Assembly (NCBI GenBank): GCA_024138025.1
Contig: JAMXBD010001360.1
Coordinates: 248,001 to 312,000 of the forward strand
DNA from: Combretum micranthum
Taxonomy: Eukaryota > Streptophyta > Magnoliopsida > Myrtales > Combretaceae
Reading direction: 5' to 3'
Length of the DNA stretch: 64,000 nucleotides
Both the position numbers and the translations under genes were made by a program. Shown piece by piece: positions 1-11,088 of the stretch. The notes below the pieces were generated by a model. That model was given only the letters and a program-made list of their open reading frames with translations, made no database searches and was not told the origin of the DNA. How positions within the stretch are numbered: position 1 is the stretch's first letter; the number at the start of each line of letters is the position of its first letter.

Positions 1-74
1 TAAAAACATAGCATAAACTTAGCAAATTCAGACAACTATAGTCATATTCACAACTTCAATTCTCCGTATCATTA

Positions 75-94
75 TCCCTTCCCCCACACTTAAA
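75..94 (-). promoter_or_regulatory. Candidate polypurine tract of the Athila-like element
   Basis: Read on the minus strand this is a purine-rich run (TTTAAGTGTGGGGGAAGGGA) downstream of all the coding remnants of the minus-strand element. A polypurine tract primes plus-strand DNA synthesis and sits just before the 3' LTR. A similar run occurs at about 35149-35160. The left 70 bases do not obviously match the start of the 5' LTR, so the assignment is tentative. Confidence 0.3.
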
Positions 95-447
95 ATAAAC
101 AGTGTCTTCATTGTTTTTCATTTAGCTCAATTTAGAGGAAAAGAATAAAAATAATAAAAGAAAAGCTAGTACTTTCCCGATTGAATTGTTTCAAAGTCAA
201 ATTGGGATATTCATTGAAGTCATCAAGGTTCGGTTAGAGAGTTAGTTTCTGAAGCTTGAAATCAAAAAGAAAAAGAAAATAAAAAGCAAAATGAAATAGA
301 AAATAAGAAGCTATCTAATATAAATATGTATAGATCAGATCAGATATCAAGAGTCAACCCACAGGAACTTGGGTGCTCGTATATAATTACAAGCCAGAGG
401 GAGATAAATGAAAAGCAAATAAAATAAAGTGAAAGTTAGCAAGATCT

Positions 448-1511
448 CTAGCTTTTTGGCTCTGTACTGGATCTTGACTCATCAAGAGATGTATCATATG
501 TCATCCCCTCAGTTGCTGATGGATTCAAACAAGAAATTGTTGTCATGATCATGTTAAACATAGTAGTCCTGAATTTCTTCTTTTTCTTCCTTTCCTTCTT
601 CCATTCCTCCTTTAGATCTTGAAGGTCATGCCTAAGTCTATCATAGGCACTCAAAGTAGCAGGGACAGAAGGTTGTGATGATGATGATGGTCTATCAGTC
701 CGAGCTATTGTGGAATGAACTAGAGATTGATATCCTAATCATGAATCTCATCTGCTGTTATTGAACTCCCTTAGGGACTTTGAGGAGTCCCTAACCTCTA
801 AATGGTGCAGATGAAATCCTCTTGCTATCTATCCTCTCATCACCAACTGGCTCTTCAAATATACCCATTCCCTTCAACAGCTTGGTGATGTAGCCCCCAC
901 AAAATAGGAACTTGGTCCTGGTGTCATCAGCTTGCTTGAATATGAAATTTGCTACTTCCAATCCCAGATCAATTCTATAGCCTGAAATCAAGCTATATAT
1001 GTAAAACATATCAAAACTAGTTACCTTGTTGTGACTAGTTTTCTTGCAATTGATAGTGTGTGCAAGAATGTGGTGTAGCAATTTGTGTTCCACTCTTTGA
1101 AAGGTTGAGGCAAGTGATTTGGATGGAATGAATGGATCTGGCTCAGGATGGATCATTTGAGCCCAATAACTCTCTTGATCCATCTCATTTTCTCCTTTTG
1201 GCCATGAATTGTGTAATTCATAATTTCCTAAACATCATCATACGGCCAAGTACTATATCCATCCTTTTCCATGTTATCTCCCTAACCTCCCTATACACCT
1301 GAAAGGTAAATGTGGAGTCCTCCTTATCTGGGTCTATCTTTAGAGTTGAGAGAAACTCAATTGTTAGATTCTTGTAAGTAGCTTCTCTCAACTCGAAAAT
1401 TCTAATCCATGTTTTATCTTGTATCAAGTTTTGGATAGTTTCATGAATCCCATATTCTTCCAATAAACTCCAATCCAAATACTGATAGTTCATGAAGTTC
1501 ATCTTCATCAA
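448..1511 (-). pseudogene. Athila-type downstream ORF (ATHILA ORF-1-like), broken
   Basis: Three minus-strand reading frames (1511-1218, 1183-791, 654-448) line up as one degraded protein downstream of integrase. The first holds a stretch like YKNLTIEFLSTLKID followed by FQVYREVREITW. The second holds HHILAHTINCKK, FDMFYIYSLISGYRIDLG and a GGYITKLLKGMGI segment. This order of motifs is what I recall from the plant ATHILA ORF-1 family. The third is lysine-rich and coiled-coil-like (KEEWKKERKKKKKF). In Athila-class elements an extra ORF of unknown function lies between pol and the 3' LTR, where this one is. Frames are interrupted between pieces, so it is a relic. No transmembrane segment is evident. 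Confidence 0.55.
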
Positions 1512-3180
1512 TCTTTTCTTCCTATCCTTAGCATACTACTGACTAGAAAGAACATTCCTATCTGTGAGCCAGATGAACAAGCTTCAATAGTCTTTTGCTT
1601 CTTTTGCCTAAGTGCCATTTTTGCTAACAAAATCCATTATAAGCATAAAGGAATTCAAATTCATGAATTGTAAGGCATTCAACAAAACTTTAATCAATTG
1701 GGTTGCTGCAGTCTATTCTTATGCCTAAAACATGTTAAAACATGATCTAAACTAATCTGGAATCCTAGGCATATCAAACAATGAAACACAATGCATGGAA
1801 TTGGGTGACACAGTTCTACACTTGCAAAATTAGACTCAAAGATGGTAGCTTAGGCTTGCCATCTTAGAATGGAATGTTGAAAAGCATCAATTCAAACTTC
1901 ACAAGCAGGGTCCCAAGCAATTTTGGTCGTGTATCATAAAAATCATTCAAAGTCCATTCACTAACAAAAAAAAAAAAAAAAAAACAGCTTGAATCAAGGA
2001 AAGAAATTTTCTTATAGCTTCAAACAATTCACATGAATAAAGGAGCCAATTTTTGCAAAATTTTCAATTTTTGGGGCACAACATTTGAGAACAACATACA
2101 ATTTCTTCAAAGCCCCAAATTTTTCAAATTGAATTAACAAGTTCCATTTGAAACCCTAAATTCATGGATTATCAAATTGAAACAAATATCAAGCACATTA
2201 ATAGCTCAATCCAACATGCAAGTAACAACAAACCAAATCCAACTCCAAAATTCATCTAAACAGCCAATCCAATTATACCTAATCCAATTTCAAACAATTC
2301 AACCCATCCACCAATTTCGACGCTTTACAGCATACTCTTGACCTAATCTCCTCATTGCATCAATTAACTAACAAATTTAAGCAATAGAATTCAATTAAAC
2401 AAGAATAATGGAAGATAAAAATACTTACTTGATTGGCTCAACAATATCCAAGTTAGTAGGGGAGAACATGTGAGTGTTGAGAGAGAGAGTAAGGGAGTGT
2501 TTAAAGAGATTGAGAGATTAGAATGAAGGGGAGAGAGAGAAGAAACCTGTTAAAAAAATGAATTGTAGGACATATGCCGGCAAAATTATCGAGTACACCA
2601 ACATTGTACATGCTGGTGTAACCATTTCAAAATTCATGTCGAGAGGGAAAGGCTGGCAGCTTACTTAAGTAATTACCAACGTATAATGTGTGCCGGCTTT
2701 CAACACTACTGGTCTTGAAACTCTAGATGTTGGTGTTTGTCGAGATAAAAATTTCCTCAATTACACTTTCCACCATCTTAAACGCTGGCAGCATTGAGAA
2801 TGTCTAGCCGGTGTTCTTCTAATTGAGGTCAGTATGTTTACATCGGCTTCAAAGCTGACGACCTTGAATTTTTGTAGCTGGCTTTTTTTTTTTCATAACA
2901 AAGTCTATCAATCAAATTTTAGCTCTAAATTGAAAATTTTATTCTGAAAAATTAGAATATTTACCTTGGATTCCTTAGAGCTTCTCAATTCAACCGGATC
3001 GCTTACTCATTTTCTCTCTAAAGTTAATTCTCCTTGTTAATTGAAAGTGCAAATCTCCCTTCTTCTTTTTTTTTTTTTTTTTTTAACTCTGATCTATACA
3101 CACTAAATACTAAGTCAGCAAAAACAAAGCAAAACTAACTACGAAGTTAGACATGGGCTGTCTCCCATGGAGCGCTTAGT
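1512..3180 (-). repeat. Non-coding 3' spacer of the Athila-like element
   Basis: No gene is visible between the extra ORF and the integrase end. The stretch holds A and T runs (1967-1984, 3067-3084), a GA-rich patch (2470-2545) and a segment at about 2570-2880 with repeated GCCGGC/GCTGGC motifs. Similar motif-rich text occurs in the 5' LTR (9720-9900) and in the LTR at 41169-42689. Part of this spacer may therefore be a nested LTR fragment. Confidence 0.45.
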
Positions 3181-4440
3181 TTAGGGTCGCTTAGCCCACT
3201 TTCCTTTTCTTTTCATGGTTCTTTGAAAATTTATGATAGTGGCAGCACTATCATTGTTTTCCCTCTCATAAAAATGCTTGAGCAAATGCCCATTCACCTT
3301 GAAAGTCCTATTGTCATTTGTTTTCAATTCAATTGCACCATAGGGGAAAACATTAAAAATCTCAAATGGGCTTGACCATCTTGATCTTAACTTACCTGAG
3401 AACAACTTCAAATGAGAATTATAAAGTAACACTTTCTATCTAGGCGAAAATTCCCATTTGAGAATGTTCCTATCATGCCTTCTCTTTGCTCGATTCTTGT
3501 AGATGCGAGCATTCTCATAAGCTTCATCCCTCCACTCAGCCAATTGGTTTAGCTGAAGCAATCTCTTTTCACTTGCAGCTTTTTCATCAAAATTGAGAAA
3601 TTTTATGGCCCAACATGTGTTGTGCTCAAGCTCTAAAGAAAGATGACATTACTTACCAAAAACAATCATATATGGGGACTTCTAGTGGGGGTTTTAAAAG
3701 CAGTTCTCTAAGCCCACAATACATCATCAAGTTTCATAGACCAATCTTTTATAGATGCATTAACAGTTTTCTCCAAAATCCTTTTGATCTCCCTATTGGA
3801 TACTTCAACTTTTCCACTAGTTTGTGGATGATAGGGAGTAGCAATTTTGTGTGTGATTCCATATTTTGATAAAAGTTTCTCAAACTATTTGTTACAAAAG
3901 TGTGACCCCCCATCACTAATGATAGCTCTAGGCACCCCAAATTTGGCAAAAATGTTCTTTTTCAAAAATCTTAAAACTATTTGGGTATCATTTGTTTGTA
4001 AAGCAACTGCTTCAACCCATTTTGAAACATAGTCTACAACCACGAGTATATATTTGTTTGAAAAAGATGAGGGGAAAGGACCCATGAAGTCTATTCCCCA
4101 TACATCAAAAAGTTCAATTACCAGAATATGATTTTGTGGTGATTCATGTTTCTTGAAATGTTACATGTCCTTTAGCATTAAACACAAGCCATAATGTATT
4201 TCCTGCAGTCACTAAACAAATTAGGCCAATAAAAACTACATGATAAGATCTTAGTTGTAGTCCTTTCCATACCAAAATGACCCTCTGCCTCTTTTGAATA
4301 ACAATGCTGAATAATGTAAGCTGTTAGATCCAGCACACAATGTCTAATTACTTGGTCAGCACAACATTTGAACAAATATGGTTCTCTCAAAAGTAAAATT
4401 TCACATCATGCAAAAACTTCTTGTTTTGTTGATATGATAA
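3181..4440 (-). pseudogene. Ty3/gypsy integrase, Athila-like, degraded
   Basis: Integrase inserts element DNA into the host genome. The N-terminal zinc-binding region reads HCYSKEAEGHFGMERTTTK, with a Cys pair about 20 residues later (CRKYIMAC). The catalytic core shows the first Asp in [12 protein letters not shown] and the second in IISDGG; the third acidic residue lies in a locally readable HPQTSGKVE. The C-terminal part (3432-3181) has FEIFNVFPYGAIEL and a VNGHLLKHF tail. Frames change several times, so no intact protein can be made. Integrase following RNase H fits the gypsy domain order PR-RT-RNaseH-INT. Confidence 0.85.
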
Positions 4441-4479
4441 ACCATAGGTATGATTTTACTAACCAAATAATTGACAAAA

Positions 4480-4925
4480 TCAACATACCAAGGAAATTCT
4501 TGAATCTACTACATGTAAATGTTCATCAGGGAACTTTTCATTGATAGGAATATCTAAAGAATTAGATTCCAATCTAGATAAATGATCAGCAATCACATTT
4601 TGTGTTCCCTTTTTGTCTCTAATCTCAAGATCAAATTCTTGCAGTAGTAGTATCCATCTAATCAGCCTAGGTTTTGCATCAGCTTTACCAAACAAATATT
4701 TCAAAATAGAATGATCTATATATACTATAACTTTAGAACCTATCAGATAAGGCCTAAACTTGTCATATGCAAATATAACCATAAGAAGCTCTTTTTCAGT
4801 TGTGGCATAGTTTCTTTGAGCCTCATTTAAAGTCCTACTTGTATAGTATATAACATGAAACAACTTACCTTTTCTTTGGCCAAGTACTGCTCCAACGGCA
4901 AAGTCGTTAGCATCACACATAAGTT
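4480..4925 (-). pseudogene. Ty3/gypsy RNase H domain
   Basis: RNase H removes the RNA strand during reverse transcription. The frame reads [14 protein letters not shown] (first catalytic Asp), then ATTEKELL (catalytic Glu), [11 protein letters not shown] (Asp of the usual TDH motif) and [10 protein letters not shown] near the end, all in family order. It is about 146 codons without a stop, one of the better preserved pieces. It follows the reverse transcriptase connection region (5208-4939, with SFLGHAGFYRRFIKDFS) and precedes integrase. Confidence 0.88.
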
Positions 4926-4938
4926 TAAATGGAAGCTC

Positions 4939-5960
4939 CTAGTCAGGTGCAATGATTACCGGTGTAGATGTGAGCTTCTCCTTCAACAAGTTAAATACCT
5001 GCAAACAATTGTCATGAAAATTGAATATAGCATCTTTTTCAAGCAAATTACATAAAGATCTAGAAATTTTAGAGAAGTCCTTAATGAATCTCCTATAAAA
5101 GCCAGCATGTCCTAAAAAACTTCTGACTCTTTTCACAAATGTGGGTGGTGGCAACTTCTCTATGATCTCAACTTTGGCTTTATCCACTTCAATTCCTTTT
5201 TCAGACACTTTGTGACCTAAAACAATCCCCTCTTACCATGAAGTGGCATTTTTTCCAACTCAAAATCAGATTGGTTTCTTTACATCTTTTAAGAACATAG
5301 CTTAAGTTTATCAGACATGAATCAAAGGATTTTCCAAAAACTGAAAAGTCATCCATGCATATTTCAATAAAATTTTCAAGCATGTCTAAAAAAATAGCCA
5401 TCATACACCTGAAAAGTAGCAGGTTCATTGCAAAACCAAAATGCATTCTCCTAAAGGCAAAATGCCATAGGGACAAGTGAAAGTGGTTTTATTTTGGTCA
5501 TCAAGTGCTATATAGATCTGATTATAACCGAGTAACCATCTAAAAAACAATAATAATCATGCCCAATAAGTTTTTCAAGCATCTGATCAATGAAGGGAAG
5601 GGGGAAATGATATTTTCGAGTGGCATCATTTAACTTCCTATAATCTATGCAAACTCTCCACCTAGTCACAGTTCGAGTAGGAATCAATTCATTATCCTCA
5701 TTCTTAACTACAATCATACCACCTTTCTTAGGAACTACCTAGATTGGACTAACTTACTTACTATCAAAGATAGGATAAATAATACCTGCATCCAGCAATT
5801 TCAGTACTTCCTTCTTCACTACCTCTTTAAGGGTTGGGTTAAGTCTCCTCTGTGGTTTAACTACAGCTTCACACTCAGCTTCCAGCAAAATATTGTGCAT
5901 GCAAATCACCCTTGATATTGGCTATGGTCCATCTAATTACTTCTTTATGCTCTCTTAAAA
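4939..5960 (-). pseudogene. Ty3/gypsy reverse transcriptase, degraded
   Basis: Reverse transcriptase copies element RNA into DNA. Visible motifs in order are RVCIDYRKLNDATRK (5717-5508), LPFIDQMLEKL, FLDGYS (first catalytic Asp), CMDDFSVFG (the Asp-Asp active site, here MDD) and SFLGHAGFYRRFI in the connection segment. The parts sit in three frames at 5717-5508, 5476-5201 and 5208-4939, so at least two frameshifts or stops break the gene. The motifs match the Athila/Tat branch of plant gypsy elements better than chromoviruses, but that is judgement by eye. Confidence 0.88.
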
Positions 5961-6385
5961 CTCCAAGCAGTTGTTGCTCTTGTTCACCTATCAAAGAAGA
6001 TGAAATAGTTATTGGCAAAGTATTAGCAGTTCCCAAGAAAAGCATACTTTAAATGAGTAGGAAGGAATTTAAGCTCTAGAGTTGGTGGTTGTATCAATGA
6101 TGGTATTGGCATGCTCTCATTGGTGCCCAATTCCTCATAATGTCTTTCTTTGATTTGATGCATTAGCTTAGCTGCTTCTTCCTCTTGCTCATCATCCCTC
6201 TAGTCATCAAGGTCTCTAAGAACCGACTCCATTGTATCCACACCTACTTTTTCTTTAACAAACTTAAAGATAAGCTCATCAAGAATATTGATACTATAGC
6301 AAGAATTACTATCATCAAACCTTTTCATTTCATCATAAAAACTAAAGGTTACCTAATCATCCATAACTCCAAATGTGAGCTTACC

Positions 6386-6790
6386 TTATTCCACATCAAT
6401 TAATGCTTTACCAGTTGCAAGGAGCGGTCTGCCAAGAATCATTGGAACTTCACTATCTTCATTTATTTCCAAGACTATGAAGTCTACTGGAAATATAAAT
6501 TTGTCAACTTTTACCAAGACATTCTCCACAATACCTCTAGGGTATTTGACACTTCTATTAGCAAGCTGCAAGGTAACATGAGTCTCCTTGCACTCTCTAA
6601 GTCCTAGTTTCCTAAACATAGATAGGGGCATTAAATTAATACTTGCACCAGAATCTATTAGAACTAGGAACTGTAAACTCCCTTGATCTCTTAGTTTAGT
6701 AAGTAGGCTGGGTAGATTCTTTTGCAAAATCATGCAGCATTCTCCTATTAACATCACTGATTCACTCTCATCAATCTTTCTCTTCTTGAT
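6386..6790 (-). pseudogene. Retroviral-type aspartic protease of the gypsy element
   Basis: The protease cuts the Gag-Pol polyprotein. The frame shows LIDSGASINLMPLSMFRKLGL (active-site DSGAS) and, about 70 residues later, VPMILGRPLLATGKALID (the flap and ILGRP region). The open frame is 123 codons (6757-6386). The linkers to gag (7130-6800) and to reverse transcriptase (6380-5960) hold only short interrupted frames. Confidence 0.85.
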
Positions 6791-7129
6791 AAGTAATTCC
6801 TTGATGAATTAAGGATAAGAAGATATTTGTTGAATCACTTCTAAGAACGGGATGTTGATTTGCAGCTTCTTGAAGACATCCAGGAATTTAGCAAACTACT
6901 CATCCAATTTTTACTGCTTCAGTCTTCCTGGAAAGGGAATAGGAGGAACATAGGGTTTTACCTCTGTTGATTTCTGCACTGATTCCTCCATCTTTTGCTT
7001 TCCCTTATCCTTCAATGGAGTCTCCTCTGTTTTGCTCAACTTTCTTTAGGTGTTTCAACCTCCTTGCCACTCCTTAGTATTATGGCATTCACAGTCTTGG
7101 GATTTCCTCTATATTGCTTGGTAAAGAAC

Positions 7130-8283
7130 CAGATGGTCTATTACTCAATTGCTGTGTGAGATGATGGCTTGCCCCTACAAATCTTTGATGATGGCTTGTT
7201 GACTATTGAGTGTATTCTGAGTGGTACTTATAAAAGTCCTCAATAATTCACTAGTTGAAGGTTGATTTTGCTGAGATGGAGGCAAGGCATTCCTTACAAG
7301 ACCTTGCTTTTGAAATCTAGGAAGTCTGTAAACATTGGCTTCATTTATATAAGATAGATTCGACTGATTACGCCACTCTGGATTGTAAGTATTTGCATAG
7401 TGTCCATAGTTAACCCTTTGAAAGTTTCCAACATAGTTGAGTTGTTCTCCACTTGATGATGGTATGGCATCGTTTGGACAATCATATGTTGGATGTGATC
7501 CTGAGCATAACTCACAAGTAACAACTTGATTAGTATTCAAAGAACTAAATGATGTGAGTTGACTTACTTGTGTGGTCAAGGCTGAAATTTGAGCAGTAAG
7601 CTATGACATAGCTTCATTGTCTTGAATAGATACCACTTTCGACCTTGTTCTTTCACAACTCCAGTTATGAGTACTAGAAGCCAATTCCTCAATCAATGCA
7701 CTTGCTTCTTCATATGTCTTTCCCATTAGTGATCCTCATGATGTAGCATCCACCAATGAGCTCAAAGTCTCATATAGACTGAGGTAGAAATTTTCAATCA
7801 AAAGATTATCAGGAAGTCTATGATGTGGGCATTTTCTAACTGCCTCCTTAAATCTCTCCCAAGCTTCATACAATGGTTGTCCAGTAAACTTGGTGAAATT
7901 AGTAATCTCATTCCTCAATCTGACAATTCTAGCAGAAGGGGAAAATCTTTTCAAAAACTTTGTTGTCAAATCTGCCCATGATGTGATAGATTTAGGTGGT
8001 TGAGAGTTGAACCAAGCCAGAGCTTTATCCTTAAGAGAGAAAAGGAAAAGATGTATCCTTATGGACTCATCAGTAACTCCATTGAGTTTGACAGTGTTGC
8101 AATATTGGAGGAACTTGGCAATGTGCTCATCCGGTGTCTCATTAGGGTATCCTCCAAATTGATGTGACTTAACCATTTGAATTAATGCTAGTTTAAGCTC
8201 AAAATTGTTGGCCTGAATAGCTGGCCTTCCTATAGCAGGACCCATGATAGTGGTACTATATAATCCCAAAGTGTTCAAGCAGG
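7130..8283 (-). pseudogene. Gypsy gag with retrotransposon-gag domain and CCHC-like knuckle
   Basis: Gag forms the virus-like particle and binds RNA. The frame from 8278 to 7736 carries the plant retrotransposon-gag domain, with SHQFGGYPNETPDEHIAKFL, LKDKALAWFNSQPP, SWADLTTKFLKRFSP and LYEAWERFKEAVRKCPHH. A TGA at 7736-7738 stops it, but homologous text continues on the other side (GKTYEEASALIEELA). A second open stretch (7579-7175) has a zinc-knuckle-like CELCSGSHPTYDCP. It precedes protease in the normal order and starts about 300 bases after the primer-binding site. Confidence 0.85.
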
Positions 8284-8575
8284 TGCAACTTGAATCTGAT
8301 TGTTGTTCTAGTTGTTGTTTTGATCATTGTTGCCTGCATTGTTCGGTGCTTCATTTCTGCCATTTCTTCTGCTTGTAGCACTTTTTCTCACCTTCTGTTT
8401 TCTCTTCTTTGTTGATGCAAAGTTCTTTCAATTTTAGGGGCAATTAGTAGAAGCTCCTGACTTCTATTCTTGTGTATTTGACTTACAAAAAAAAAAAAAG
8501 AAAAAGAAAACAACCAAACCCTAGAAAAGTGCCTAAACTACTAGCAAAACTAAAGGTAGTCTAATATTAATTGGA

Positions 8576-8593
8576 TCCCCAGCAACAGCGCCA
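8576..8593 (-). promoter_or_regulatory. Primer-binding site, tRNA-Asp type
   Basis: The plus strand reads TCCCCAGCAACAGCGCCA. On the minus strand this is TGGCGCTGTTGCTGGGGA, 16 of 18 matches to the TGGCGCCGTTGCCGGGGA site typical of Athila-like elements and complementary to the 3' end of tRNA-Asp. Both mismatches are C-to-T changes in former CpG sites on the coding strand. It lies 6 bases inside the 5' LTR edge and fixes the element's orientation. Confidence 0.85.
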
Positions 8594-8599
8594 AAAACT

Positions 8600-9930
8600 T
8601 GATCCGCTTGAAATGAATAGATAAATATAAGTGCGAATACTACCGGCAAGTATACTGGATCGAATCAAGTAATACAGATGATGAGTAGGATATCGTTCCC
8701 ACAATGATCACTTAACTACTAAACAATTATCAGTTCTACTAATATTCAGGCAATCAATTTTTAGAATTAAAAAAAAAATACTAAACTATCAATTATCTAT
8801 AAGAGCAAGAGAGTCTATGCTTTTGAAAGATATATAATGATTAAGTGTGGGAAAAATAGAATCCTCCCTAATATTGCTAATCAAACTAAAATCATGTTAT
8901 ATTGACAATTAAACTCATGGATATTCATATGAAATTGTCAAAGATATAATACCATATTGAAGATTCTAAATCCTTTTCAACCATAAAATAACTTAATAGC
9001 TTCCGCTAAATAAATTACTAGGGAATCAAATTAACAATTACAAATCTCCTGATTCTATAGTTGACTAATGCTCTAAATTAACTTCTCCTCACCCCTTAAT
9101 GAAAAATCAACATAAAACATTGCATGAATCCCAATAAACAATTTCTAAATCAGATTAAACTCTGCCGCTTCCATATTTGCCATTTAACCTTAATTCATGA
9201 ATTCCTTTGAACCCTAATTCCCCTTCAGAGTTATTATGATTCTTATAAACCTTAATTCCATGAAGAAACAAGATTTATAATAGGAATTCAATATGAATAT
9301 TCCACCATTCTAACTATCACATAACACAATCTCAATTATCATATTAACATGCTTAGGGTTTCATCGATTTCCCACAATGAAAATTTAGCTACTCATGATT
9401 TTAGATTCACAAACCAAAGGAGATTCTATAATTGATATCATGATGAACAATAAAATCAGACAATTGAATTGCATATAACAAGAATAGGATCAGAAATCAC
9501 TAATTCAATTATCAAGATCTTCAATTGCAAAATCTTTTCAGTATAAAACTTCTCAATCACTATGATTTGATCCTGAAATAACTCTCTCATGTTGAATCTA
9601 TTCTAAAATTGAGTTCCTAATGTATTCTAACATATTTATGATATCTAAGAACAAAGGAACCATCACTATCTTATAGCTAAAGGTTGCACGGAATTTGAAA
9701 TGCTTCACATAATTTTTACAGTTACAAAACATACGCCGGCATTTTCAACATCTACGTTGGTGGCGTATAGACGTACACATGTAAGCCAATTGAACAATGG
9801 CAATGTTGAAGACGGCTCTACTGATTTGTCTTATGTGGATGACCTATACCGCTCCAACACTGGCGGCATAGGGTTTTAAGAGGCCGGCGTACAATGGAAA
9901 CATTCAAAGCTTGCCAGATGGGCTCACACT
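8600..9930 (-). mobile_element. 5' LTR of the Athila-like element (outer edge uncertain)
   Basis: The inner edge is set by TG at 8600 just beside the primer-binding site. Close to it (8640-8700) is the text typical of the 3' end of such LTRs when read on the plus strand (GGCAAGTATACTGGATCG, then ATCGTTCCCACA). The segment is about 1.3 kb, non-coding and AT-rich, with a GCCGGC-motif patch at 9720-9900. The outer edge near 9930 is a guess from the change in sequence character. A matching 3' LTR is not in the window. Confidence 0.6.
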
Positions 9931-11088
9931 AATCCACCCATAAGTTGAAACCCAGTTACACGCCTTGCTCCAATGTGACTATCGAGAACCCATTCTTCCA
10001 ATCAAACCCATTTGAGCCAGTGAGGAGTTGGGGACTCTTAGGCTGGTTGGCAAGATATCACCACTCCTCCTTCCACTTATTATATAGAAAAAACTATCGG
10101 AACGATATCAAGGTAGGTCACACCATGGTACCAAGGCAAATGACTTCAAAGGCCACTAATATTTGCCAAGCATTAGGCAGTAACTGAGTCGGACATAGCT
10201 AATGGAACTCGAAGAACTCATTTCAAAAAAGAGAGAAAGGCATCCTCGAGCTAAACTCAAAAGCCTTCTTGTATAAGGCAAGTCATTGACCATAGAGGAG
10301 GTAGATTTGATCTAACCTCGTAGGCATAATGACCTCCCATTTTTGTGAAGTACCTTCCGTCGCTCTCTAATATATAGCCCTAAGGCCCTCGTCGGAGAGC
10401 TTGTAGTTGATCCCATTGGGACCGTTACCTTGGATTGCCTTTGATGTAAAGGGGTAACGGCCCCCTTTTTAGATCATCAGAAGGATACTTATCTATAGTG
10501 TGCTGATAGATATGGTCGGCCAGTTCTGCATAAGAACGTACGTTTGAAACTCCTTGCTTCCTTGCTGACGACATCAAAACTTCACTAGACCTCTCTTCAC
10601 GATTGCTTGTAGAAGCCAAACTACCACTCTTCGACCTATGCCTGCCACCCGAGTTTGAGCCCTTTGATCTCAATGCAATCTCTCTCTTGTCTCTCCTCAC
10701 CTCATTCGTAAGTTGTTGTACCCTGTTGTCAAAATCATGTGAAAAAGATTGGGTGTTAGAGTTACCTGAGTTTGACATCGATAGAATCTTAAGCAAGCAG
10801 AAATGCTAAAAGGGTATTAAGGATCTAAGATGATGATTTTCTTAACAAAATATGAAAGTGCTGTGAACAAATCCCTATGGAGCGTAGGTATCTATAAAGA
10901 AGTGGGGGAGACATAAAGGCCTGAGGATCTTGAAACGCGTGAGTGAATTTCAAGAGCTTTGACATTACGACCAAAAATCGTAACAATCAAATCCTAGGGA
11001 TTAATTATTACCCAGGCCTTTTAAATCACCAAGGGCTCTTAAGAAAACCATACAATTTTAAACATAATGAAATGTGCAAAGCAACATA
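9931..11088. mobile_element. Retroelement-derived spacer, probably interior of a Tat-like element
   Basis: This stretch is richer in GC than its surroundings and lies directly left of a Tat-like LTR in plus orientation, where the 3' end of the element's interior is expected. It carries a 123-codon minus-strand frame (10796-10425), listed separately. I recognise no gag or pol motif in it. The left junction with the Athila-like LTR is not exactly placed. Confidence 0.35.
10425..10796 (-). CDS. Unrecognised 123-residue ORF, possibly a Tat antisense ORF fragment
   Basis: The predicted protein begins MLKILSMSNSGNSNTQSF and is rich in Ser, Arg and Lys (KRDKREIALRSKG, GGRHRSKSG), then has a more ordered tail (SYAELADHIYQHTIDKY and GPLPLYIKG). 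I do not recognise a domain. It sits antisense to, and about 300 bases before, an LTR in plus orientation. Some Tat-lineage elements carry antisense ORFs between pol and the 3' LTR, so that is a possible identity. An alternative is the N-terminal part of another element's gag. It may equally be non-functional. Confidence 0.3.
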   Translation of the reverse strand: MLKILSMSNSGNSNTQSFSHDFDNRVQQLTNEVRRDKREIALRSKGSNSGGRHRSKSGSLASTSNREERSSEVLMSSARKQGVSNVRSYAELADHIYQHTIDKYPSDDLKRGPLPLYIKGNPR

